From an uncultured Bacteroidales bacterium (GTDB taxonomy: Bacteria > Bacteroidota > Bacteroidia > Bacteroidales > Bacteroidaceae): a stretch of DNA of 57,368 nt. The DNA is taken from contig CALKIW010000064.1 in the NCBI GenBank assembly GCA_937995875.1, positions 1 to 57,368 of the forward strand. The letters are read 5' to 3'. Below are positions 26,758 to 36,154 of the stretch, one piece after another. The notes beneath the pieces are model-generated. The model was given only the letters and a program-made list of their open reading frames with translations. It did no database searches and had not been told where the DNA came from. Position numbers and translations under genes: made by a program. The first letter of the stretch is position 1. Each line of letters opens with the position of its first letter.

Positions 26758-26876
26758 CGGATTATAGAGGGGAAGGGAGCAATGGATTGAGCGGATTTGG
26801 TAAACAGATCGGAGTAGGCTGACCAGTCCTGCCGGTCTGAAAGAGACAAACGAATTGGCCTGATTGCACAGATTTC
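26758..26876 (+). repeat. Second shared module next to copy D
   Basis: About 115 bp (for example agaggggaagggagcaa and gaccagtcctgccggtctga) that recur in inverted orientation at 47661-47790 next to copy F. In both places the module sits just past the ggggtgtttgtaaag end of the 400-bp element, so the two loci share a longer unit of about 550 bp. Confidence 0.88.
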
Positions 26877-26985
26877 GGATAACCAAACAATACAACAGAT
26901 TGCAAAGAGTGCACAGATTTCAGATAACCAAACAATACAACAGATTGCAAAGAGCGCACAGATTTCAGACGATAGACAAAACACA
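26866..26985. repeat. 45-bp tandem repeat (2.4 copies)
   Basis: gcacagatttcagataacca-type units start at 26866, 26911 and 26956, 45 bp apart. Two copies are almost identical. The frames that read through it give repeated WLSEICALF-like peptides and are not real genes. Confidence 0.92.
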
Positions 26986-27043
26986 ACTCCCCTCACCCAT
27001 TCTTCAAGCAACGGGGCTTTCATCTTTTTTAAATCTAATTCTT

Positions 27044-27073
27044 TTGGCATTGACAAAATAGATTGTAATTTTG
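27044..27073 (+). promoter_or_regulatory. Promoter of the DUF4294 gene
   Basis: TTG at 27044-27046, 19 bases, TAATTTTG at 27066-27073, 5 bp before the ATG. The leader would be very short or leaderless. Confidence 0.7.
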
Positions 27074-27078
27074 CGACC

Positions 27079-27723
27079 ATGACAAAGAAGTGGTCGGCCA
27101 TACTTTTGTTCGTGCTGATGTCACTGGCTACCTATGCCCAGACCGACAAGCCTAACCATATCAATCCCGAAGATCGAGAGATAGATATGGATAATCCCAC
27201 TTTTGTGCCTATGGTGAGGGTAGGAAAAGTGAAGTTGGACGGCGACTCCATACAGTATGTCGAGATGAACAACGTGTGGGTTTTCTCGGAACCTATTTTC
27301 AAGAATGCCCGTCAGCGTGCGGCCTACAACCGATTGGTTTTCAACGTGAAAAAGGTGCTGCCCATTGCCAAGGAAGTGAACAGGATTATTATCGAAACAG
27401 GCGACTATCTCGAAACACTGCCCAACAAGAAAGCACGTGACGAACACATGAAATTGGTAGAAAAGAGTATCAAGCAGGAATATACGCCACGCATGAAAAA
27501 ATTGACCTACAGTCAGGGCAAACTCCTCATCCGTCTCATCTACCGCGAATGTAACAGTTCGAGCTATGAACTCATCAAGGGCTTTCTTGGTCCTATTCGT
27601 GCCGGATTCTATCAAGCCTTCGCATGGGTGTTTGGGGCCAGTTTGAAGAAGGAATACGACACAAACGGTGTAGACAGACTTACCGAAAGAATAGTGTTGC
27701 AGGTAGAGGCAGGCCAACTGTAG
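27079..27723 (+). CDS. DUF4294-family exported protein
   Basis: A 214-residue protein with a clear signal peptide (MTKKWSAILLFVLMSLATYA, cleavage near AQ-T). The rest, rich in charged helices (VFNVKKVLPIAKEVNRI, EYTPRMKKLTYSQGKLL), matches my recollection of the DUF4294 family of Bacteroidetes, whose function is unknown. It is probably periplasmic. It stands alone, about 210 bp before leuS, and each has its own promoter. Confidence 0.7.
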   Translation: MTKKWSAILLFVLMSLATYAQTDKPNHINPEDREIDMDNPTFVPMVRVGKVKLDGDSIQYVEMNNVWVFSEPIFKNARQRAAYNRLVFNVKKVLPIAKEVNRIIIETGDYLETLPNKKARDEHMKLVEKSIKQEYTPRMKKLTYSQGKLLIRLIYRECNSSSYELIKGFLGPIRAGFYQAFAWVFGASLKKEYDTNGVDRLTERIVLQVEAGQL

Positions 27724-27859
27724 GCACCCTGCCATTACCCGACGCACCCATTCCTACCCTTTTCGCCGGTCGAGAGGCCCATCATGTTTCAGGCTGAAAG
27801 AAAATTTGTGGAGCCTCAATCAAAATAGAACTACCGTTTTTTGTTTTTCACTGTTTTCC

Positions 27860-27890
27860 TTTGCTTTTTCTGCTTTTTGCCGTACCTTTG
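27860..27890 (+). promoter_or_regulatory. Promoter of leuS
   Basis: TTTG at 27860-27863, 19 bases, TACCTTTG at 27883-27890, 45 bp before the leuS ATG. Confidence 0.75.
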
Positions 27891-27935
27891 CATTCATATA
27901 TTAATATGGTGAAAAACGAAACTAAGATATAAAAT

Positions 27936-30797
27936 ATGGAATACAATTTCAGAGAAATTGAACAAAAATGGCAAAAGATATGGGTTGAGCGCAATACCTA
28001 TGAGGTGATGGAAGACCCTGACCGTGAGAAATTCTATGTGCTCAATATGTTCCCATACCCATCGGGTGCCGGGCTCCATGTGGGCCATCCGTTGGGATAT
28101 ATTGCCAGCGACATCTATGCACGCTACAAGCGTCTGCAAGGTTTCAACGTTCTCAATCCGATGGGATATGACGCCTACGGACTTCCTGCCGAACAATATG
28201 CCATACAGACCGGACAACATCCGGCCATAACCACCGAGACCAATATCAACAGGTATCGCCAGCAGATGGATAAAATTGGATTCTGTTTTGACTGGAATCG
28301 TGAAATCCGCACCTGCGACCCACAATATTATCACTGGACACAATGGGTGTTCCAAAAAATGTTCAACTCTTATTTCGACAAAAAGCTGAACAAGGCCATG
28401 CCTATTGAAGAACTCATCAACCATTTCGAAACAGAGGGTACTCGCGGAATAGACGCAGCCCAAACGGATGAAACGATGGCCTTCACCGCTGAGGAATGGA
28501 ATGCCATGGACGAGAAGCAGAAAGCCGATACGCTGATGAACTATCGCATTGCCTATAAGGGTGAAACGATGGTGAACTGGTGTGCCGACTTGGGTACCGT
28601 CTTGGCCAATGACGAGGTGGTAGACGGTGTTTCCGAACGGGGAGGATTCCCTGTTGTTCAGAAAAAAATGAGCCAATGGTGTCTGCGTGTGTCGGCTTAT
28701 GCACAGCGATTGCTCGACGGACTCAACACCGTGAACTGGAGCGACTCCATCGTCGAGACCCAGAAAAACTGGATTGGACGCTCGGAAGGAGCAGAGGTTG
28801 AATTCAAAATTCAGGATTCAGAACTGAAAATCACGATATTCACTACACGTGCCGACACGATGTTTGGTGTGACCTTTATGGTGCTTGCACCCGAATCGGA
28901 CTATGTAAACCAACTCGTAACACCGGAGCAGAAAGGCGAGGTGGAGCAGTATGTGGAATATGTGAAGAAACGCACCGAGCGGGACAGAATATCCGACCGC
29001 AAGGTGACGGGTGTGTTCAGTGGCTCTTATGCCATCAATCCCCTTACCAATGAGCCCATCCCCATTTGGATTTCCGAATACGTTTTGTCGGGCTATGGCA
29101 CCGGCGCCATTATGGCCGTTCCGGCTCACGACAGCCGCGACTATGCCTTTGCCAAGCATTTCGGACTTCCCATCCTACCCTTGATCGAGGGTGCCGACGT
29201 GTCTGAGAACAGCTTCGATGCCAAAGAAGGCATCGTGACCAATTCGCCTGTAAAGGGTAAAGACAGCACCGACGGCTTCTCTCTCAACGGTTTGACGGTG
29301 AAAGAAGCCATTGCCGCCACGAAGAAATTTGTTGCCGAAAAAGGCATCGGCAGAGTGAAGGTGAACTACCGCATACGCGACGCTATCTTCTCCCGACAGC
29401 GCTACTGGGGCGAGCCGTTCCCCGTTTACTACGACAACGGTATTCCCAAGATGATTCCGGAAGAATGTCTCCCCATCGAATTGCCGGAGATTAAGGAATA
29501 CAAACCCACCGAGACCTGTGAGCCGCCATTGGGCAGAGCCACCAAATGGGCATGGGACACGGTGAAGAAAAAAATCGTGGACAACAGCCTGATTAACGAA
29601 AAGACGGTGTTCCCCATCGACCTGTGCACCATGCCGGGCTTTGCCGGATCGAGTGCGTATTATCTGAGATATATGGACTCTCACGACACGGAGGAACTGG
29701 TATGCCAATCGGCTGCTCAATACTGGAGACACGTGGATCTCTACGTGGGTGGCACGGAACACGCTACGGGACACTTGATTTACAGCCGATTCTGGAACAA
29801 ATTTTTGTTCGACTTGGGTGTGAGTTGCGAGGAAGAGCCCTTCCAAAAGCTCATCAACCAAGGCATGATTCAGGGTCGCAGCAACTTCGTCTATCGTGTG
29901 GAAGAACTCAGCACAACGGAGAAACCGGTGTTTGTGAGCTACAACCTGCGCGGCAACTACAAGGAAGTGACCCCTATCCATGTATGGATAAACCTTGTGA
30001 AGAACGATGTGCTCGATATAGAGGCTTTCAAACAATGGCGTCCTGAATACAACAACGCGGAGTTTATTCTCGAAGACAACAAGTATATCTGCGGATGGGC
30101 AACGGAGAAAATGTCGAAGTCGATGTACAACGTCGTAAATCCCGACGATATTATCCGTGAATATGGAGCCGATACATTGCGATTGTATGAGATGTTCCTC
30201 GGTCCTGTAGAAGCCAGTAAGCCTTGGGATACCAACGGTATTGACGGGTGTTTCAGATTTCTCAAGAAGTTCTGGAACTTGTTCTTCGACAACCGCACCG
30301 GCAAGTTTACTGTTGATGATTCGGAGCCTTCGAAAGAGAGTTTGAAGAGTCTTCACAAGCTCATTAAGAAGGTGACGAAAGACATTGAAGACTTCTCCTA
30401 CAACACAAGCATATCGGCTTTCATGATTTGCGTGAACGAATTGGGGCAGCAGAAGTGTCACAGCCGAGAGGTATTGAAACAACTTGTTGTGCTCATCGCG
30501 CCCTTCACACCCCACATTGCCGAAGAACTTTGGCAACAGTTAGGGCTGGAAGGCTCGGTGTGCGATGCCGAATGGCCTGTCTGGAACGATGCATATCTTG
30601 TGGAGAATGAGATTCAAATGACAGTCAGTTTCAACGGAAAGGCGCGCTTCCAAAAGACTTTTGCCGCCGATGCTACTAAGGAAAACATCGAAAAGCAAAC
30701 TTTGGAAGACGAACATTCGGCCAAATATATAGATGGCAAACAGATTGTAAAGGTCATTGTTGTGCCCAAGAAAATCATCAATATTGTGTTGAAATAG
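27936..30797 (+). CDS. leuS: Leucyl-tRNA synthetase
   Basis: A class Ia synthetase that charges tRNA-Leu and edits mischarged products. The HIGH motif is HVGH at residues 48-51 (YPSGAGLHVGHPLGY), the CP1 editing domain carries TTRADTMFGVTF, and the KMSKS loop is EKMSKSMYN near residue 724. The C-terminal anticodon-binding domain ends with VKVIVVPKKIINIVLK. At 953 residues it is longer than the ~860 of E. coli; the excess seems to be in insertions such as the acidic stretch near residues 165-190, and long LeuRS is usual in Bacteroidetes as far as I recall. Confidence 0.97.
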   Translation: MEYNFREIEQKWQKIWVERNTYEVMEDPDREKFYVLNMFPYPSGAGLHVGHPLGYIASDIYARYKRLQGFNVLNPMGYDAYGLPAEQYAIQTGQHPAITTETNINRYRQQMDKIGFCFDWNREIRTCDPQYYHWTQWVFQKMFNSYFDKKLNKAMPIEELINHFETEGTRGIDAAQTDETMAFTAEEWNAMDEKQKADTLMNYRIAYKGETMVNWCADLGTVLANDEVVDGVSERGGFPVVQKKMSQWCLRVSAYAQRLLDGLNTVNWSDSIVETQKNWIGRSEGAEVEFKIQDSELKITIFTTRADTMFGVTFMVLAPESDYVNQLVTPEQKGEVEQYVEYVKKRTERDRISDRKVTGVFSGSYAINPLTNEPIPIWISEYVLSGYGTGAIMAVPAHDSRDYAFAKHFGLPILPLIEGADVSENSFDAKEGIVTNSPVKGKDSTDGFSLNGLTVKEAIAATKKFVAEKGIGRVKVNYRIRDAIFSRQRYWGEPFPVYYDNGIPKMIPEECLPIELPEIKEYKPTETCEPPLGRATKWAWDTVKKKIVDNSLINEKTVFPIDLCTMPGFAGSSAYYLRYMDSHDTEELVCQSAAQYWRHVDLYVGGTEHATGHLIYSRFWNKFLFDLGVSCEEEPFQKLINQGMIQGRSNFVYRVEELSTTEKPVFVSYNLRGNYKEVTPIHVWINLVKNDVLDIEAFKQWRPEYNNAEFILEDNKYICGWATEKMSKSMYNVVNPDDIIREYGADTLRLYEMFLGPVEASKPWDTNGIDGCFRFLKKFWNLFFDNRTGKFTVDDSEPSKESLKSLHKLIKKVTKDIEDFSYNTSISAFMICVNELGQQKCHSREVLKQLVVLIAPFTPHIAEELWQQLGLEGSVCDAEWPVWNDAYLVENEIQMTVSFNGKARFQKTFAADATKENIEKQTLEDEHSAKYIDGKQIVKVIVVPKKIINIVLK

Positions 30798-30979
30798 GAA
30801 ATAAGGAAACGAGGAGTTCAGCAGATAAACGATTAGCCGGGAAGTAAATACTTAAGTTTTAACAAGCTTTTTGAGACGTAATCAACGATCAACAAAGGCC
30901 ATATCTAAACTGCTCAACTCCCTCATCTGGCTCAATGTAAGCCTGAATTCTATATAAACACGGACAAAAACTTTCATTC

Positions 30980-31930
30980 ATGACTATCGACCATCGCATC
31001 ATTTTCAATGAAGCCAAAGACTATATATTCATTACACTTGGCTTAATTCTTTATGCGTTTGCATGGGGGCTCTTCCTATTGCCTTACGAAATTGTGACGG
31101 GTGGCGTTACCGGTATGGCTGCCATCATATTCTATGCCATTCAAATACCGATTCAAGATAGTTATTTTGTGATCAATGTCGTGCTATTGGCGTTGGCATT
31201 AAAGATATTGGGCTTCAAGTTTCTGATGAAGACCATCTATGCCATCTTTATGCTTTCGTTTTTTTTATGGGCCGTGCAGGAGTTTATGCCGGTGGATGAA
31301 ACCGGTGCCTATGTTAAGATTCTGGGTGAAGGGCAGGACTTCATGTCGTTGCTTATAGGCTGTACCATGACCGGAACATCACTGGCCATCGTGTTTATGA
31401 ACAACGGATCGACCGGTGGAACAGATATTATCGCCGCATCGGTTAATAAATACTACAATGTTTCTTTGGGTCAGGTGCTCATTGCAGTAGACCTCTGTAT
31501 CATTGGCAGTTGTCTCTTTATTCCTCAATTTGGAGATGGATTCAGTAGAGTACACAAGGTTGTTTTTGGTCTGTGTACGATGGTTGTCGAGAACTTTATG
31601 CTCGATTACGTGATGAATGCACGGCGTGAATCCGTTCAATTCATGATTTTCTCGAAGAAATATCAAGAGATTGCCAATGCTATCGCAACAGACATGGATC
31701 ATGGTGTTACCATTCTTGACGGACACGGATGGTACACAGGACAAGAAATGAAAATACTGTGTATATTGGCCAAAAAGCGTGAGAGCACAACTATTTTCCG
31801 ACTTATCAAGATGATAGACCCTAACGCGTTTGTGAGCCAAAGTTCTGTGATCGGCGTGTATGGCGAAGGATTTGACAACATCAAAGTAAAATTACCCAAG
31901 AATCCTCCCGCTCAAACCAAGCCGAAATAA
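30980..31930 (+). CDS. YitT-family membrane protein (DUF2179 C-terminus)
   Basis: A 316-residue inner-membrane protein with five or six hydrophobic helices in the first 200 residues (YitT_membrane, formerly DUF161) followed by a soluble C-terminal DUF2179 domain of about 80 residues (SVQFMIFSKKYQEIANAI, GVTILDGHGWYTGQ). The family is widespread and thought to be transport-related; its substrate is not known. It lies 182 bp after leuS and 121 bp before rdgB on the same strand, so it could belong to a loose operon. Confidence 0.85.
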   Translation: MTIDHRIIFNEAKDYIFITLGLILYAFAWGLFLLPYEIVTGGVTGMAAIIFYAIQIPIQDSYFVINVVLLALALKILGFKFLMKTIYAIFMLSFFLWAVQEFMPVDETGAYVKILGEGQDFMSLLIGCTMTGTSLAIVFMNNGSTGGTDIIAASVNKYYNVSLGQVLIAVDLCIIGSCLFIPQFGDGFSRVHKVVFGLCTMVVENFMLDYVMNARRESVQFMIFSKKYQEIANAIATDMDHGVTILDGHGWYTGQEMKILCILAKKRESTTIFRLIKMIDPNAFVSQSSVIGVYGEGFDNIKVKLPKNPPAQTKPK

Positions 31931-32051
31931 AGGTTTTTTCATTCGGTTATTCCTATCATGAGCTTTTCTCAATCCGGTTGTATCGTCCTTTGATAACTTC
32001 ATTATATTAGATAGATTACAACAATACGGGTATATAAAATCATAGTAAAAA

Positions 32052-32657
32052 ATGAAAATAGTATTCGCCACAAACAACAAAAACAAGCTAAAGGAAATCA
32101 GAGACATACTTGGAAACAGCTTCGAAATAGTATCGCTTTCAGACATTGGCTGCCATACAGACATCCCCGAAACCGGCAATACACTTGAGGAAAACGCCCG
32201 ACAGAAGTCTGAATACATCATGACCAACTACCGTATAAACTGTTTTGCCGACGACACAGGGCTTGAAGTCGAAGCACTCGGTGGCGCTCCCGGCGTACAT
32301 TCTGCCCGTTATGCGGAGGGCACCGACCACAACAGCGAGGCCAATATGGCCAAATTGCTGCGGGAACTGAAGGATAAAGACAATCGCAAAGCACGTTTCC
32401 GGACAGTTATTTCGTTGCTTGAGGTGAGTGGAGAATCCCCATTTGAGTATCGGGAAATACAATTTGAAGGTGAGGTTAAAGGCCATATCTCCACCGAAAA
32501 GCATGGTACTGATGGCTTCGGCTACGACCCAATCTTCGTCCCCGAAGGCTACGACAAGAGCTTTGCAGAGCTTGGAGAAGAAATCAAAAACCAAATAAGC
32601 CACAGAGCCAAAGCCGTGAAGAAATTGGCAGAATATCTCAAAACCTACAAAAAATAA
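32052..32657 (+). CDS. rdgB: RdgB/HAM1 non-canonical purine NTP pyrophosphatase
   Basis: A 201-residue house-cleaning enzyme that hydrolyses XTP, ITP and dITP to monophosphates and keeps them out of DNA and RNA. It starts with FATNNKNKLKEIRDIL, the family's nucleotide-binding strand, has the metal site FADDTGLEVEAL with GAPGVHSARYA after it near residue 80, and ends with the conserved FAELGEEIKNQISHRAKA. Length and motifs are normal. A 44-bp repeat array begins 23 bp after the stop. Confidence 0.96.
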   Translation: MKIVFATNNKNKLKEIRDILGNSFEIVSLSDIGCHTDIPETGNTLEENARQKSEYIMTNYRINCFADDTGLEVEALGGAPGVHSARYAEGTDHNSEANMAKLLRELKDKDNRKARFRTVISLLEVSGESPFEYREIQFEGEVKGHISTEKHGTDGFGYDPIFVPEGYDKSFAELGEEIKNQISHRAKAVKKLAEYLKTYKK

Positions 32658-32680
32658 CCGTTCATCATATCCCATTATTA

Positions 32681-32812
32681 ACCAATGATGCAACGAAACC
32701 GTCCTTTGGGTTGGGCCGTCAGCAACCAATAATGTAACGCAACCATTCTTTGAGTTAGACCGCCATTAACCAATGATGCAACAAAAGCGTCCCTTGAGTT
32801 AGGCCGTATAAT
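32681..32812. repeat. 44-bp tandem repeat after rdgB (3 copies)
   Basis: Units starting accaatgatgcaac or accaataatgtaac lie at 32681, 32725 and 32769, exactly 44 bp apart. The second half of each (tttgggttgggccgtc and variants) is also kept. It fills much of the gap to porZ and is non-coding. Confidence 0.93.
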
Positions 32813-32894
32813 CCTTCTATGCAAATCTTTAACGCGTTATGAAACAATAGTTTCAGTGTTTTATCGTTCTATTGATAACCCATGATTCACGGTT

Positions 32895-34955
32895 ATGAAT
32901 AATAAAACATTTCGCAGAACAGCAAACATACATACTCCAAAAAGCATAAAGGCTCTTGTTTCCCTCTTTATGCTTATATTCTTTTACAGTTCCTCGCTTT
33001 CCGCTCAAACCGGAAAGTGGAAGTCATATCTCAGTTATTACAATCCCACAGAAATAGAAACGGCCGGCAGCAATATGCTTTACGTGCTGGCTTCAAACAG
33101 TCTTTATTCGTACAATAAGACTGATAAAAGCCTGCAAACATACGACAAGACCACCGTTCTCAACGATTGCGGCATTGCTCACATCGCATGGTGCCAAAAG
33201 GCTAAAAGGCTACTCATTGTCTATGAAAACCAAAACATAGACCTCTTGGAGCAGAATAGCAACGTGGTGAACATAGTCGATTACAAGAACAAATCGATGA
33301 CTTCGGACAAAACTGTCTACAGCATCAACGTGTCGGGAAACTATGCTTATCTTGCCACCGGATTCGGAATTATCAAAATTAACGTTGCCGACGCCGAAAT
33401 AAGTGATACCTATCAGTTGGGGTTCAAAGTTGATTATAGTTACGTTCAGAACGAATACCTCTACGCCGCAAGCAGCCAACAAGGACTGTTTCGGGGCTTA
33501 CTGACGGATAATCTGCTCGACAAAGCAAAATGGACACGTGTGGGAAATTACACGTCTCAAGACAAAACCATCGACCCCGACAACCTTGCTCTGGTGAAAA
33601 CACTCAATCCCGGCGGTCCGAAATACAACAATTTTGGGTTTATTCGTATGCATCAGGGAGCATTATATACCGTTGGCGGAGGTTTTTTATCGGCAAATGA
33701 TTTGAATCGTCCGGGCTGCGTTCAAGTATTGAACAATGATAATTGGCAAATTTATGACGATGATTTGAAACAAAACACAGGTCACGATTTTGTTGATTTG
33801 AACGCTGTTGATATTGACCCTACAAATCCACAAAGAGTATTTGCTTCAGGAAGAACAGGACTATACGAGTTTAATAATGGTGTGTTCGTCAAGGAATACA
33901 CCCCCGAAAACAGTCCTTTGCAAGGTGCGGCAACAGTAGGTGCCGACAACAAAGATTATAATATTGTTCAAGGAATCAAATTTGATTCCAATGCCAATCT
34001 TTGGGTACTCAACAGCATGAGTGCCACAACTTCCATACTGAAATACGGCAAGGACAACAAATGGACAAATCATCATAAGTCTGAACTCGTGCGCGACGGC
34101 TATTCATTATCGCGTATGGAAACTCCGATCATAGACAGCAGGGGGCTGCTATGGTTTGTAAACAAATTCTTCAATTATACGCAAGCCGTATGTTATCAGC
34201 CGTCCACAGACGCCGTAAAAACATTTACCAGCTTTGTAAACGACGACGGAACAACCTTGAATATAAGCTATATGAACTGTGTTGCGGAAGATAAAGGCAA
34301 TAACATTTGGATAGGGACGAACGCAGGTCCGATATATCTCTCACCTGAACAAATAACTGCTGAAAATCCCACTTTTACACAAGTTAAAGTTCCCCGAAAC
34401 GACGGCACAAACTATGCAGACTATCTTCTCTCAGGCATAGACATTAATTGTATGGTTGTAGACCAAGCCAACCGCAAATGGTTTGGTACAAAAGACAACG
34501 GCGTTTACCTCATCAGTTCTGACAATATACACCAAATTGAACATTTCACAGAAGAAAACAGCCAACTGTTCTCAAATAATATTGAATCCATCGCCATAAA
34601 CGAGGCCACCGGAGAAGTGTTTTTCGGCACCGACAAAGGACTTTGCTCCTATATGAGTAATGCCACAACGGCTGCGCAAGGCATGACAAAAGACAATGTC
34701 TACGCTTATCCCAACCCTGTAAGACCCGATTACACCGGCCCCATCACCATTACCGGACTTGACGAAAACGCAGATGTAAAGATTGTTACCGTCAATGGCA
34801 CTTTGGTCAGCGAGGGACGCGCTTCGAGCGGCAAATTCAAATGGTACGGAATCGACCGTAACGGCAGACCGGTAGCCTCAGGAGTGTATATGGTTCAAGT
34901 AGCCACTCAAGAAGGAGAAAAAGGAGTAGTATGCAAAGTTGCCATCGTAAGATAA
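32895..34955 (+). CDS. porZ: PorZ-like type IX secretion protein (beta-propeller with C-terminal domain)
   Basis: A 686-residue exported protein. A signal peptide (ending SSSLSAQ) is followed by two seven-blade-type propellers built from short regulator-propeller repeats (for example LWVLNSMSATTSILKY, NIWIGTNAGPIYLS, RKWFGTKDNGVYLIS). The last ~80 residues (VYAYPNPVRPDY through GVYMVQVATQEGEKGVVCKV) form a type IX-type C-terminal sorting domain. This matches PorZ, a part of the surface attachment complex that in Porphyromonas delivers anionic LPS to the PorU sortase. The next gene starts 25 bp inside this one, so they are cotranscribed. Alternative: another propeller cargo protein of the same system. 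Confidence 0.78.
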   Translation: MNNKTFRRTANIHTPKSIKALVSLFMLIFFYSSSLSAQTGKWKSYLSYYNPTEIETAGSNMLYVLASNSLYSYNKTDKSLQTYDKTTVLNDCGIAHIAWCQKAKRLLIVYENQNIDLLEQNSNVVNIVDYKNKSMTSDKTVYSINVSGNYAYLATGFGIIKINVADAEISDTYQLGFKVDYSYVQNEYLYAASSQQGLFRGLLTDNLLDKAKWTRVGNYTSQDKTIDPDNLALVKTLNPGGPKYNNFGFIRMHQGALYTVGGGFLSANDLNRPGCVQVLNNDNWQIYDDDLKQNTGHDFVDLNAVDIDPTNPQRVFASGRTGLYEFNNGVFVKEYTPENSPLQGAATVGADNKDYNIVQGIKFDSNANLWVLNSMSATTSILKYGKDNKWTNHHKSELVRDGYSLSRMETPIIDSRGLLWFVNKFFNYTQAVCYQPSTDAVKTFTSFVNDDGTTLNISYMNCVAEDKGNNIWIGTNAGPIYLSPEQITAENPTFTQVKVPRNDGTNYADYLLSGIDINCMVVDQANRKWFGTKDNGVYLISSDNIHQIEHFTEENSQLFSNNIESIAINEATGEVFFGTDKGLCSYMSNATTAAQGMTKDNVYAYPNPVRPDYTGPITITGLDENADVKIVTVNGTLVSEGRASSGKFKWYGIDRNGRPVASGVYMVQVATQEGEKGVVCKVAIVR

Positions 34956-36154
34956 TTCTCACATTCACCCTGCTGCAACTCGTTGTGCTGTTGGTGTTTG
35001 GCTACACCCCATACCCCGACAGTAACGGCTACATCACATTGGCCAAAGATTGTATTCTTCATGGTGAGCCATACCCCGTGAGCCATAAAATCAGCGAACT
35101 ACTGTTCATCTGGAACATTGGTGCCATCAACCTTGTAGCCCTTACGCTTAAAATCTTTAATTCCGCTACTCCCCTACTTGTTCTCTATTGCCTGCTCAAA
35201 GGAGCAACGGCATGGCTTGTATATGAGCTTACAAAAAAAATATTGAATCGGAAAACAGCTTTTATCACCCTTATTTTATATGTTGTTTATCCTGCAAACT
35301 ATGGCGAATCCACTTCACTGCTGAGCGAAATACCCTCCTTTTTCTTTTCTCTTTCAGGGATATGGCTCACCGTATGCCGCAGAAAACCGATAGCCGGAGG
35401 TGGCGCAATAGCGCTTGGCAACTGGTTTCGCCCTATGGGAATTGTCTTTCTGTTGGCCCTTTTCCTTTACAACCGAAAATCCATTCTGAGAAACATCGCA
35501 GGATATGCAGCTGTGATTTTGATGATAGGAGGCACTTGCTTCATGCGTACCGGTCATTTCATCTATCAAGCCAAAACAGGATGGATGGCGTTGTTGCAAT
35601 ACAGCGTAGACCACACGGAAAGCACCGACGACGACAGTCTGCCCATCATACAAAATGCCAACGCCATAGAGAAAGACAAAATATGGCGACAGCGATTCAT
35701 TTCATGGGTGAAGGAACATCCGTCAGAATATGTCGCACAGATGCCGCGCAAACTCATCAATACTTATGCGTCGGACAATGTTAATCTATGCGCGTTCCTC
35801 AGTCACAAAGCACAAAGAAAGTACCTTTATGAAGAACTGAGCATGAAAACCCTATACCGTCAGTTTCCAAATTACACGCCTGTTCAGATTCTTACCATCA
35901 TCAATCTCATTTACTACTATTTTCTTCTGCTTTCCTTCATCATGGCAAGTGTATTCCTCATCAGGGAGAAAGCATGGCAGCGGCTCACCATTCCGTTTGC
36001 CGTCATTATCATCACAACGGCTATAATTATGTTTGTCGGGCACGGTGAAGCCCGTTTTCACAATATCCTGATGCCGTTTTTTATCATGGTCACAGCGTTT
36101 GCCGCCACATTATATCACGATAAGAAACGTACCAAAATAATTGACAATGCCTGA
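34931..36154 (+). CDS. Polytopic membrane protein, glycosyltransferase family 39-like
   Basis: A 407-residue inner-membrane protein with about nine helices. The first periplasmic loop holds YTPYPDSNGYITLA, which looks like the acidic catalytic loop of GT-C lipid-sugar-dependent glycosyltransferases such as ArnT and PMT relatives. Other segments (YPANYGESTSLLSEIPSF) are also as in GT39-type proteins. The start lies within the end of porZ (25-bp overlap in another frame) and the stop overlaps the acyltransferase gene. The overlaps suggest a shared role in building or modifying the polysaccharide that PorZ handles; this is inference. Confidence 0.65.
   Translation: MQSCHRKIILTFTLLQLVVLLVFGYTPYPDSNGYITLAKDCILHGEPYPVSHKISELLFIWNIGAINLVALTLKIFNSATPLLVLYCLLKGATAWLVYELTKKILNRKTAFITLILYVVYPANYGESTSLLSEIPSFFFSLSGIWLTVCRRKPIAGGGAIALGNWFRPMGIVFLLALFLYNRKSILRNIAGYAAVILMIGGTCFMRTGHFIYQAKTGWMALLQYSVDHTESTDDDSLPIIQNANAIEKDKIWRQRFISWVKEHPSEYVAQMPRKLINTYASDNVNLCAFLSHKAQRKYLYEELSMKTLYRQFPNYTPVQILTIINLIYYYFLLLSFIMASVFLIREKAWQRLTIPFAVIIITTAIIMFVGHGEARFHNILMPFFIMVTAFAATLYHDKKRTKIIDNA

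Noticed and set aside
26727..27101. Open frames reading through the 45-bp repeat
   Set aside because: The peptides are just translated repeat units, the frame crosses the DUF4294 promoter, and there is no start signal.
27740..27860. tRNA-like GGTCGAGAGGCC stretch
   Set aside because: It cannot be folded into a cloverleaf with acceptor and T arms; no tRNA was found anywhere in the window.
29175..30536. A 453-codon open frame on the minus strand across leuS
   Set aside because: Antisense to conserved LeuRS domains; no motif, no promoter, no start context.
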